NCBI GenBank assembly: GCA_021323855.1
Contig: JAJPKE010000037.1
Coordinates: forward strand, 62,001-126,000
DNA from: Chloroflexota bacterium
GTDB taxonomy: Bacteria > Chloroflexota > Ktedonobacteria > Ktedonobacterales > JADMIN01
Length of the DNA stretch: 64,000 bases
Direction of reading: 5' to 3'
A model generated the notes under the pieces. The model had not been told where the DNA came from, did no database searches, and saw only the letters and a program-made list of their open reading frames with translations. Positions 1 through 6,939 of this stretch are shown here, piece by piece. Positions within the stretch are counted from its first letter, which is position 1, and each line of letters opens with the position of its first letter. A program made the position numbers and the translations under genes.

Positions 1-574
1 CTGCATCATCTACCGCTTCCTTCTCCACGGGGACGGATTCGCCAGTTAACGCGGCCTGTTGGACATGTAAGTCGCGCGCCTCCAATAGCCGTGCATCAGC
101 GGGAACGAGGTCGCCGGCGCTGAGGCGAATGACGTCACCGGGCACCAAGTTGTGCCGGGGCAGTTCGTGCCAGGTTCCATCGCGCAGGACCGTTGCAGTC
201 GGCGCCACCTGTGTACGTAGACTATCAGCAGCTTGCTGTGAGCGATACGCTTGCACAAAATTCAAGATCACGCTGAGCAATACGAGAACCGCGATAATTG
301 ACGCATCCAGAAGATCGCCGAGGAGCGCCGTAACCAGGCTGGCAACTAGCAGGATAATGACGAGCGGGTTGAGAAGAAACAGCCCTAACTGCACAAGTCC
401 TGCGGTATGCCGGGCCGATGCTGGCTCATTTGGTCCTACCTGTGCCAGCCGCCGCGCTGCTTCTGCACTGGATAGACCATCTGGAGAGGTGGACAACTCG
501 CTCAGCAGTTCAGCGCGGGTGACGTGGTGGAGATTAGCTTGTTGGCGAGCAGTATCTGCTGGCGTTGTTGTCAT
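1..574 (-). CDS. Cation-transporting P-type ATPase, N-terminal part (cut by window edge)
   Basis: This is the first 191 residues of a P-type ATPase read leftwards and running off the window. The N-terminal cation-ATPase domain (about residues 10-75) is followed by two hydrophobic helices and the start of the actuator domain. The actuator contains the dephosphorylation motif LTGES followed by VPVEKEA. The start ATG at 572-574 lies behind GGGAGACCCCT. The N-terminal domain resembles the Mg2+/Ca2+ (MgtA/PMR1/PMA) group more than heavy-metal CPx pumps, because there is no CxxC metal-binding domain. The phosphorylated Asp and the transport residues lie outside the window, so the transported ion cannot be assigned. 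No four-part TGTGA operator precedes it. Confidence 0.85.
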   Translation of the reverse strand, partial: MTTTPADTARQQANLHHVTRAELLSELSTSPDGLSSAEAARRLAQVGPNEPASARHTAGLVQLGLFLLNPLVIILLVASLVTALLGDLLDASIIAVLVLLSVILNFVQAYRSQQAADSLRTQVAPTATVLRDGTWHELPRHNLVPGDVIRLSAGDLVPADARLLEARDLHVQQAALTGESVPVEKEAVDDA

Positions 575-688
575 AGGGGTCTCCCAATGGCGAGGGGGTA
601 CACTACATGAAAGCAGCAGAAAAATACCTGCTGCTGGTGGCTGCAAGAGGCGCCGGAGACTCTTGCCAGAGCATGAAGCAGTGCGGTG

Positions 689-762
689 GAGCGTTCCTCA
701 TCATCACAATCATCATATCTTGGCGTTGACTCTGAACTGACCGATGATGTTGAGGAACGCTC
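689..762. repeat. 12-bp inverted repeat between the P-type ATPase and cytochrome b genes
   Basis: GAGCGTTCCTCA (689-700) recurs as its exact reverse complement at 751-762, separated by 50 bases. The inner sequence has further weak pairing (TCATC with GATGA). The region lies between the cytochrome b stop codon and the ATPase start. It could be a long-stem RNA, a bipartite regulatory site for the ATPase, or chance. No coding function is seen in 575-789. Confidence 0.4.
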
Positions 763-769
763 GTCGCGT

Positions 770-789
770 CCGCGTCACCTATGACGCGG
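770..789. terminator. Hairpin directly after the cytochrome b stop codon
   Basis: CCGCGTCA (770-777) and TGACGCGG (782-789) form a perfect 8-bp stem with a 4-base loop, immediately 3' of the cytochrome b stop codon on the minus strand. No U-tract follows, so it is either a weak terminator or an mRNA 3'-end stabiliser. Confidence 0.4.
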
Positions 790-2424
790 CTATGCTTCTG
801 ATGTATGCAATTCTGGCATTGGCGCTGGTGTTGCGTCTCCACTTGCTTGGCCTGCTTCTTGTGCCGCGCGCACCTCTCTGTAGTGGTCACGCCAGATCAA
901 GCGGTACACTTTCAGCACCTCTGGCAGACGGCGTAAGCCTGGGATGTAGGGGAGGAAGATCAGGGCAAGCGTCAACACCGCCATCGTAATCCACACGGCA
1001 ATATCGGCATTTGGCCCATTATAGGGACCAAAGGGAACTTGATACCAGAAGGTATAGAGCCACAGCCAGGCCTGGCCAGGATAGGCTCCGGTCTCATTCA
1101 TCATTCCCCACTGATTGCCTAGCAGATTGAGTTGCCCAGCGCGATTGGGTAACGCGCTCTCGTTCAGGAACAGCAATGGCTTGGTGTAATCTGTCTGATA
1201 GAATTTCCCATCACTGAGCAAGAGGCCATCGAGCGCGCCGCTCCGGGCAATGTCGAGCAATGCGCCAAACATCACAGGCAACGGGCCGTAATCACCAGCA
1301 ACTACTTTGAGATGGCCGTCGGCATCGAGCGAACCATCAGCTTTGCCAAGCGCTGTGGCATAATTGTTTTCCCACTTTGTCTGCTGGTCTGCTGACGCAG
1401 CTTGAAACGTTTGGACGGCCTGTGCCACTTCAGGATTCTTGACGGTGTTGAGCGGACCAATGACATAGACTGAGGCAGTATCAATTGGTAGCCGCACTCC
1501 CGCGAGCTGCTGCGGAGAGAATGGACCCGCCGACTGCACTGATCCGCTCGCGGTATTGTAGGGTTGCCCATACTGAGCAATCACACTGTTACCTGCCAGT
1601 TCAGAGAGCGAAACCGTCACAAAACCTGCCGGGTCTGACTGGGCCACGCTCTGCATCGTCAGCGGTTTCTCATCGGGTGAGGAGAATACCGACGCAAGCA
1701 CGACGACCAGCACCAGTACGACGGTGCCCGCCAGCACCACTTCGCGGAGCAGATCGTAGGGAATCATGCGGACGCCGCGATAGTATTGGGCCTGGGTCAT
1801 CCCCTTGCGGTATGGCTCGCGGACTTCACCTTTGGCCGGATATGGGCGCACGACACCCCGTAAGCGAACAAGTACAATGTGCAAGGCAATCAGCGCGATC
1901 AGCAATGCTGGCAGCAGGAAAATATGAAAGCCGTACATTTGACCAAAGTTGAGGACGTTGAAGAATCCTCCCACGCCGATTGCATTCATCGCATCTTTGG
2001 CAGAGACGGCGATCCATTGGGAGTCGAGGTTGCTTTGCGAAAGGTAGCCGGTGAAGGCTGCAACAATGCTGACGACAAACGCGATGGCCCCCATTGCCCA
2101 GGTGCGACCCCGGCCATCGCGCCAGGCGCCGAGGTAGAACATACCCCACAAGTGAATGACCATGAAAAAGAAGAATGCCTCGACACTCCACAGGTGCAAG
2201 CTGTTGAAGAAGTGTCCTACTGCATCGCTATGCCACCACTGGGGGCCGAAGATTGCCAGCACCGTACCAGTGATAATGATCAGTACGAAGCTGGCAATGG
2301 TAAGCGCACCGAAAAGATAGACGGCTGATCGTACATAGGATGGTTGCTTATCAGGCAAGACCTGATCGGGTGGATAATTCCTGGCAAGCCGCTGGCGTAG
2401 CGCCAGGGTCCAATTTTTGGCCAT
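790..2424 (-). CDS. Cytochrome b (b6-like N-terminal domain) with a large extra domain
   Basis: This 544-residue membrane protein matches the N-terminal four-helix part of cytochrome b/b6. Haem-ligand histidines are H77/H91 and H167/H182, spaced 14 and 15 residues; the 15-residue spacing is typical of b6f rather than mitochondrial bc1. A further helix at about 225-247 is followed by roughly 200 non-hydrophobic residues, then a C-terminal helix and a basic tail. No PEWY Qo-site motif was found and no Rieske or cytochrome c gene is adjacent. It probably moves electrons within the membrane between quinol and an unknown partner. ATG 2424 is preceded by GAAAGGGA; a GTG at 2448 would add 8 residues. 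It is cotranscribed with the small membrane protein upstream and lies behind the operator at 2841-2888. Confidence 0.8.
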   Translation of the reverse strand: MAKNWTLALRQRLARNYPPDQVLPDKQPSYVRSAVYLFGALTIASFVLIIITGTVLAIFGPQWWHSDAVGHFFNSLHLWSVEAFFFFMVIHLWGMFYLGAWRDGRGRTWAMGAIAFVVSIVAAFTGYLSQSNLDSQWIAVSAKDAMNAIGVGGFFNVLNFGQMYGFHIFLLPALLIALIALHIVLVRLRGVVRPYPAKGEVREPYRKGMTQAQYYRGVRMIPYDLLREVVLAGTVVLVLVVVLASVFSSPDEKPLTMQSVAQSDPAGFVTVSLSELAGNSVIAQYGQPYNTASGSVQSAGPFSPQQLAGVRLPIDTASVYVIGPLNTVKNPEVAQAVQTFQAASADQQTKWENNYATALGKADGSLDADGHLKVVAGDYGPLPVMFGALLDIARSGALDGLLLSDGKFYQTDYTKPLLFLNESALPNRAGQLNLLGNQWGMMNETGAYPGQAWLWLYTFWYQVPFGPYNGPNADIAVWITMAVLTLALIFLPYIPGLRRLPEVLKVYRLIWRDHYREVRAAQEAGQASGDATPAPMPELHTSEA

Positions 2425-2496
2425 CGTCTTGTCCCTTTCAAAAGGCACATGAGTTGCATGAACTGCATGCAGCCGAGCCTGCGCTCAGGCTTTGCA

Positions 2497-2694
2497 TTAC
2501 GGGTTTGGCGGCTGAACTGGAGTGGCAGGAGATGTCTGCGGCTCAGCCGGTTGGGTGGTGGTCTGCGTGGAATGTTCTTGCGGTAGCTTCACGATGACCG
2601 CTACGGCAAACACGAGCAGCATCAGGCCGATGACGATCAAATTGGGAACGGTAATCAAAAAAATGCCGATATGGATGTATTGCGACTGTTCCAT
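2497..2694 (-). CDS. 65-residue single-helix membrane protein
   Basis: A small protein with one transmembrane helix at about residues 10-35 and a Thr/Pro/Gln-rich tail ending in PPNP. It is the first gene after the operator at 2841-2888 and lies 72 bases upstream of the cytochrome b start on the same strand. Small one-helix subunits are common in bc and b6f complexes (PetG/L/N-like), so an accessory subunit of the cytochrome b is plausible. There is no diagnostic motif, so this rests on context. RBS: GGAGTAAC before the ATG. Confidence 0.6.
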   Translation of the reverse strand: MEQSQYIHIGIFLITVPNLIVIGLMLLVFAVAVIVKLPQEHSTQTTTQPAEPQTSPATPVQPPNP

Positions 2695-2823
2695 GTTACT
2701 CCTCCCAATTCATGGGTGGCGACCAGCGGCAAGAGCAGAGCCTGTTGGTCTGGTGAATCATTGATTTGCTGATTCGCAACGGGCAGATTGTGCAGCCAGG
2801 TCTGCGCAACGCTACAATTAGGA

Positions 2824-2888
2824 ACTCTACTGGCAATGCCTCACAGCTACCTCACGGGTGACAGGCGCCGCGTCACAAACACGTCACA
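2824..2888 (-). promoter_or_regulatory. Four-part TGTGA operator and promoter of the cytochrome b operon
   Basis: On the + strand TCACA or TCACG starts at 2841, 2852, 2873 and 2884, giving spacings of 11, 21 and 11. Read in the direction of the downstream gene these are direct TGTGA/CGTGA repeats. Eleven bases after the last repeat a -10-like TAGAGT occupies 2824-2829 (minus strand). The remainder of the 342-base gap 2695-3036 shows no gene. Confidence 0.75.
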
Positions 2889-3036
2889 CAGAATGAGTGG
2901 ACATGAAAGATATGGGAACAAAGGAGATAGAGAATGGCACTTTATCTGTGGAGAGACGTGGTTGGTTGGAGCCAGGTACTGTAGCGAGGTCGAACATATT
3001 GCATGTGCTGCGATCAGGGGATGAATAGCAGCCGGG

Positions 3037-3474
3037 CTACCTTGTTTCTTCTCCCAGAACCGCCTCGTGCTGATAATCAAAGCGCAGCCATGGCATCTCT
3101 TGGAGTTGGGCAAGAGGAATAGGCTGGCCACAGCGCTCACACAGCCCATATTGTCCAGTTTTGAACTTGGCAAGCGCATGATGTACTTCGGCAATCTGCG
3201 TGCGGAGCATCCGCTCGTAGAGAGATTCTGGTCGCGCTCCTGGCTCGGTTGGCGCTCTCGCGCCCGTATGCTCCCGGCGCAAGATTGGTTGGCGGTCGGG
3301 GACGTCAATTGAACTGCCATCCGTCTGAACAGCGTGCGTCTGCTGCTGTGAAGATTCCTGTGCCTCGCGTAAGCACTGAACGAGTACCAGTTGCAAACAC
3401 TCGAGTCGCTGCTGAAGGTTCTCCAGCACGCAAGGAGGCAAGTGATCGCTCATAGCCCTTATCGTGCGAGCCAT
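3037..3474 (-). CDS. DksA/TraR-like protein with one Cys pair
   Basis: 145 residues. An N-terminal helical region (about 11-45) is followed by a polar linker, a second helix (84-106) and a C-terminal half zinc finger GLCERCGQPIP with C112/C115. DksA/TraR proteins act in the RNA polymerase secondary channel with ppGpp, and normally have a second Cys pair about 18 residues later. Here that place reads RFDYQH, so the finger is incomplete and metal binding is doubtful. The start has a good RBS (GGAGAT). It is followed by the operator region of the cytochrome b operon, with no shared promoter evident. A general stress or transcription modulator is likely; direct RNA polymerase binding is unproven. 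Confidence 0.7.
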   Translation of the reverse strand: MARTIRAMSDHLPPCVLENLQQRLECLQLVLVQCLREAQESSQQQTHAVQTDGSSIDVPDRQPILRREHTGARAPTEPGARPESLYERMLRTQIAEVHHALAKFKTGQYGLCERCGQPIPLAQLQEMPWLRFDYQHEAVLGEETR

Positions 3475-3562
3475 ACATCTCCTGCTCCAATCAATCTACG
3501 CAAACGTACCCGCTTGCTTCGATTTTTCGTTGTTCCTGCTTCCTCCCCAGGCGCTTTCTCTC

Positions 3563-3648
3563 TTGGCGGCGAACCGCCAACTGAGCGAGTCTTACCCCAG
3601 GTCCACAGGCCTGCTTTACCGTTGCCGTCCGAGCCAGTACCGGCAACG
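3563..3648 (-). ncRNA. Candidate omega RNA / right end of the TnpB element
   Basis: Directly 3' of tnpB on its strand lie two stable hairpins. One is CGTTGCCG (3620-3627) with CGGCAACG (3641-3648). The other is TTGGCGG (3563-3569) with CCGCCAA (3574-3580), which has a UUCG loop when transcribed leftwards. IS200/IS605-family TnpB proteins use a guide RNA made from the tnpB 3' end and the adjoining right end, so this is the expected place. The exact transposon end and guide start cannot be fixed from one copy. Confidence 0.45.
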
Positions 3649-3664
3649 CCGCTTCGTCAAATTC

Positions 3665-5005
3665 TCAGGCACTCAAGCTCGACAAGCGGAGGGCTTCTTC
3701 CAAGATATTGAGCGCCGCATTCAAGTCGCGGTCGCCCACCCAGCCACACGCCGGGTTGAAACAGACATACGTGCGCTCATCTTCGGCCATCTCGCGCACA
3801 TGGTGGCAGCGATGACACCGCTTCGTGGACGGGAAGAAGCGTCCCACCCGTTGCACCGGCGTGCCATGTGTCTGCGCTTTGGTCTCGATCAAGTGTGCGA
3901 GTCTGCCTATCGCCGCATCCGAGGCCGAGAGGGCATGCTGGCGATTCTGGAACATGCCGCGTACATTCAAGGTTTCCAAGCCAATGAAGCTGTAGCGTTC
4001 GGTGATGGTGTGCGCGATTTTGTGCAGCAGGTCCTCGCGCAGGCACCGGATGCGAAAATGCAATCGGGAGAGTTTGCGTTTGGTTTTCTCGCGGTTCTTG
4101 CTGCCCTTCTGGCGGCGTGCCAGTTGTTGGTTCAGGAAGCGCACTTGGGCTAAGAGATGGCGCAACGGTTTTTGGTTCTCAAACCGCGTGTCATCACTCA
4201 GCGTCGCTAGCCGCATGAAGCCCAGGTCAATGCCAATGGGTGGCCCCTCCACGGGCGTTTGCGCTATCTGCACCTCGACCTGTACACTCAGAAACCACCA
4301 ACCGGCTTCACAGCGAATGGTCGCTCCCAGTATCTTGCTTGTCTTGTCCGTCTTGACAGTAAAGCGTAACTTCTCCGCCAGATTGATCTTGCCCAAGCGG
4401 CGTTTCAACTGCGCACGTTTGGTGACGGTTTCGCCCTGCGCTTCGCGTTGCTTGACGATGAAGTCACCCAAAACTGGGACCTGTACCCACTGGTCGCCAA
4501 CGGTAAACTTATCGTTGCTCAGATAGAACGATTCCTGCGACCTGCCTTTCTTCTTGAACTGGGGATACCCTGCTCGTTTGGCAAAGAAGTTGGCAAACGC
4601 TTTGCCCAAATCGTCAAACGCCCCTTCGACGACGCATTTGGTCACGTCATACGTCCAAGGAAACTCGACCCCGCGCAGGCCATTGAACAGTTTTTTCAGG
4701 GCCAGTGCCGAGGGCTGTTCTCCTGCTTGATAGTGGCGTTGCCATTCGGCCAGTCCCCAGTTGAAGATGAAACGCCGCGTGCCGCATGCCCGGCGCAAGT
4801 ACGCCTCCTGCTCGGCAGTGGGATGCAGCCGGATTTTGTGTGCTTTCCTGACCGTAATCGTTGTGTTCGCTGTGTTCGCTCTGTCCGTTCTGATGGCACT
4901 GGTGCTAGTAGTGGGAGTCAGCATAGTAATCATTGTGTCCACGTTGTCCACGTTGTCCATATACCGGTGCCTCCAACCAGACAGAATTTGAACGCCAGCT
5001 ACCAA
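3665..5005 (-). CDS. tnpB: TnpB-family RNA-guided nuclease (IS200/IS605-type, no TnpA nearby)
   Basis: 446 residues as drawn. From about residue 52 it matches TnpB: the N-terminal helix-turn-helix-like region (KIRLHPTAEQEAYLRRACG), a RuvC-like core with the acidic residues in GIDLG, GLETLNV and GDRDLNAA, and the C-terminal zinc finger CHRC...CFNPACGW. TnpB makes guided double-strand breaks that help retain the element. No TnpA transposase is adjacent, so this is a TnpB-only element. The first ~50 residues are low complexity (DNVDNVD, RANTANTT) and non-conserved; the real start may be one of the Met codons at residues 16-29. All catalytic residues are present, so the protein is probably intact. 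Confidence 0.9.
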   Translation of the reverse strand: MVAGVQILSGWRHRYMDNVDNVDTMITMLTPTTSTSAIRTDRANTANTTITVRKAHKIRLHPTAEQEAYLRRACGTRRFIFNWGLAEWQRHYQAGEQPSALALKKLFNGLRGVEFPWTYDVTKCVVEGAFDDLGKAFANFFAKRAGYPQFKKKGRSQESFYLSNDKFTVGDQWVQVPVLGDFIVKQREAQGETVTKRAQLKRRLGKINLAEKLRFTVKTDKTSKILGATIRCEAGWWFLSVQVEVQIAQTPVEGPPIGIDLGFMRLATLSDDTRFENQKPLRHLLAQVRFLNQQLARRQKGSKNREKTKRKLSRLHFRIRCLREDLLHKIAHTITERYSFIGLETLNVRGMFQNRQHALSASDAAIGRLAHLIETKAQTHGTPVQRVGRFFPSTKRCHRCHHVREMAEDERTYVCFNPACGWVGDRDLNAALNILEEALRLSSLSA

Positions 5006-5242
5006 GCGTGTACCTCTGCGTAGTGTCGCATACGAGTGCGTAGGACATCAAGAGCTAGCTTCTATCTCCTTTCCAGCGCCTACTCTGCCGCCCAATTGCT
5101 CAACCATGATCGTTTCCTGGCGTTTTGTACTGCACTTCTAGCTCAGAGCAAAACACCAGGAGCTTCCAGCACCGGCCAGAGAAGGTTGCCCCTGTGCCCA
5201 AACAGATCAATTCAGAGGCGGCACTTCCCTCTTACGAGCATG
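5006..5242. other. Gap between tnpB and the SDR gene
   Basis: 237 bases with no supported gene. The left end of the TnpB element should fall near 5006-5040. The rest is the 3' flank of the SDR gene. No clear terminator hairpin or operator was found. Confidence 0.4.
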
Positions 5243-6049
5243 CTACGAGAGCAGGTAGCCTCCATCTACGACGAGGAGGCTTCCGGTCAGATAGCTGGCA
5301 GCCTCGCTCGCCAGAAAGAGTGCCACGTTTGCTATATCATTGGGTACGCCCATTCGTCCAAGTGGAATGCGCGCTAGGAACGCCTGTGTGAGCGCATCGC
5401 GCTGTTCGCTGGTCATGGTCGTCGCAGCCGGATTGAGCGCAGCGGCGCCGGGGGTTGCAATACCGCCAGGAGCAATCGCATTGACGCGAATCTGATACGC
5501 GCCAAACTCCTGCGCCAGCGCTTTGGTGAGCATCACCATCCCACCTTTTGAAGCGTCATAGTGGGCAAGATGCCCAGTGGGGTGCAGCGCGTCAATTGAG
5601 GCGATATTGATGATCGTGCCGCCGTGCTGGGCCGCGATCATCTGCCGCGCTACCGCCTGTGCGTAAAAGAATGGCCCTTTGAGATTAATATCCAGCACCT
5701 TGTCCCAGAGCGCCTCGGTGGTTTCCAGCGCAGGCGAAAACGGGAAAATGCCAGCATTGTTGACCAGACAATCTACGCTGCCAAACGCCTGAACGGTTGC
5801 CTCAACCACGGCAGTCGCATCCGCCACGCTTCCCGCGTCAGCGCGGATGGCCTGTGCCTTACCGCCATTGTCGCGAATACCAGCGGCGGTTTGCTCAGCG
5901 CCATCAAGCGCGATGTCCGTAATCATCACAGCGGCTCCTGCCTCGGCCAATCGAGTAGCTATCGCTTGCCCGATGCCCATTGCGCCGCCCGTGACAATCG
6001 CTGTTTTGCCGTGGAGATCAAAGATGGTCGTAATTGATGGGGATTGCAT
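5243..6049 (-). CDS. Short-chain dehydrogenase/reductase
   Basis: 268 residues of the classical SDR fold: nucleotide-binding TGGAMGIG (20-27), NNAG, the catalytic Ser in INIASID and the Tyr/Lys of YDASK, and a C-terminal VDGGY strand. It should be an NAD(P)-dependent oxidoreductase on an alcohol or ketone; the substrate is not evident. The start ATG lies 3 bases after the stop codon of the flavodoxin gene, so the two are translationally coupled and share the operator at 6625-6672. That places it with redox-stress genes. Confidence 0.9.
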   Translation of the reverse strand: MQSPSITTIFDLHGKTAIVTGGAMGIGQAIATRLAEAGAAVMITDIALDGAEQTAAGIRDNGGKAQAIRADAGSVADATAVVEATVQAFGSVDCLVNNAGIFPFSPALETTEALWDKVLDINLKGPFFYAQAVARQMIAAQHGGTIINIASIDALHPTGHLAHYDASKGGMVMLTKALAQEFGAYQIRVNAIAPGGIATPGAAALNPAATTMTSEQRDALTQAFLARIPLGRMGVPNDIANVALFLASEAASYLTGSLLVVDGGYLLS

Positions 6050-6052
6050 GTG

Positions 6053-6532
6053 TCACCTCGCTAAGAGAAGGGTATGGGACTCCGCGACCTTTTCGTGGAG
6101 CTGTTGCGCCCACCGTACCGCTCGCGCTTCTTCGCCGCTGGCGAGCGGGCCGTGCGATTCCGTCACGAAGAAGCTTTCTGGTGGCATGATAGGCGCTATG
6201 CCCATTAATTGCAGCGCATGTGCCATGCGCACAGCAGCGGAGCCAGTCAACCAGCGCGGTTTGTGGAAGCGGGTATCAAAACAGGCAATCTTCAGATCGC
6301 GCCACGACTCCGTTGCGATATTTTCGAGAAGTGAGGCAATAGCAGGTGTCGGTCGCCACCCCTGCGTAGGGCAGCCGAGGATCAGCATGTCTACTCCCTC
6401 AAGCTCAGTTGATTCTGGTTGATTCACGGATACCGCCCGTGCTGCTCCGTATTCGCGTAAGGTCTGAGCGATGGCGTTGGCAAGGCGTTGCGTATTCCCA
6501 AATTGGGAATCATAAACAACAAGGGTATTCAT
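6053..6532 (-). CDS. Flavodoxin-domain protein
   Basis: 159 residues. The FMN phosphate loop YDSQFGNT starts at residue 8, and a second flavin loop with LILGCPTQGWRPTP is seen. It is a single flavodoxin-like domain without fused partners, likely an FMN electron carrier or NAD(P)H-quinone reductase-like protein in the cytoplasm. First gene of the flavodoxin-SDR operon behind the operator at 6625-6672. Its RBS lies in GAAGGAGTAAC. Confidence 0.85.
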   Translation of the reverse strand: MNTLVVYDSQFGNTQRLANAIAQTLREYGAARAVSVNQPESTELEGVDMLILGCPTQGWRPTPAIASLLENIATESWRDLKIACFDTRFHKPRWLTGSAAVRMAHALQLMGIAPIMPPESFFVTESHGPLASGEEARAVRWAQQLHEKVAESHTLLLAR

Positions 6533-6624
6533 CGGTTTTGTTACTCCTTCGGAAAGGCCATTCCTGCCACTAGCGGTCTATCTAAAGCAGAAGCCATTCC
6601 ACCTCCCAGTGGACGGCCAGCGTT

Positions 6625-6672
6625 TCACATCCTCATCACAAATCGAGGCTGCAAAGGCACGAACTCGTCACA
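6625..6672 (-). promoter_or_regulatory. Four-part TGTGA operator of the flavodoxin-SDR operon
   Basis: TCACA starts at 6625, 6636 and 6668 on the + strand, with a degenerate GCACG at 6657; the spacings are again 11, 21 and 11. Direct repeats point to the leftward flavodoxin gene. The -10 is weak (TCCACT, minus strand, 6608-6613). Confidence 0.65.
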
Positions 6673-6773
6673 ATCGCCATGTTCCTGGTTGTCCTTCTCA
6701 CTTCTGCACTCACATACGCCAGATTCCAGAGTAGCCATCTGTCGTCCGCACCCCGGTAACAGCCGCACTCACT

Positions 6774-6838
6774 TGTGACGGAATTGTGACCAGGGAAACC
6801 ATTGCCGTGAGCCGAATGTGATATACAAGCTGTTTACT
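6774..6838 (+). promoter_or_regulatory. Four-part TGTGA operator and promoter of the hydrogenase operon
   Basis: TGTGA starts at 6774, 6785 and 6817 and CGTGA at 6806 (spacings 11, 21, 11). A -10-like TTTACT at 6833-6838 begins 12 bases after the last repeat. Transcription would start about 95 bases before the small-subunit ATG. This operator lies back to back with the one at 6625-6672. Confidence 0.75.
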
Positions 6839-6939
6839 TTCGGCCATACCTCTATCAACTGTCTCTTGTAGTATCACCGAGTCGACAATCTGCCTGCGTA
6901 GTGTGTAGCTGCACAGCAATGAAGAGCTGGGAGCAAGGT

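Noticed and set aside
129..740. 203-residue + strand ORF
   Set aside because: It is antisense to the P-type ATPase, whose domains and TGES motif are clear, and has no recognisable protein features.
2847..3320. 157-residue minus strand ORF
   Set aside because: It overlaps the DksA-like gene in another frame and runs through the operator at 2841-2888; composition is not protein-like.
3464..4153. 229-residue + strand ORF
   Set aside because: Antisense to TnpB and the candidate guide RNA; no motifs.
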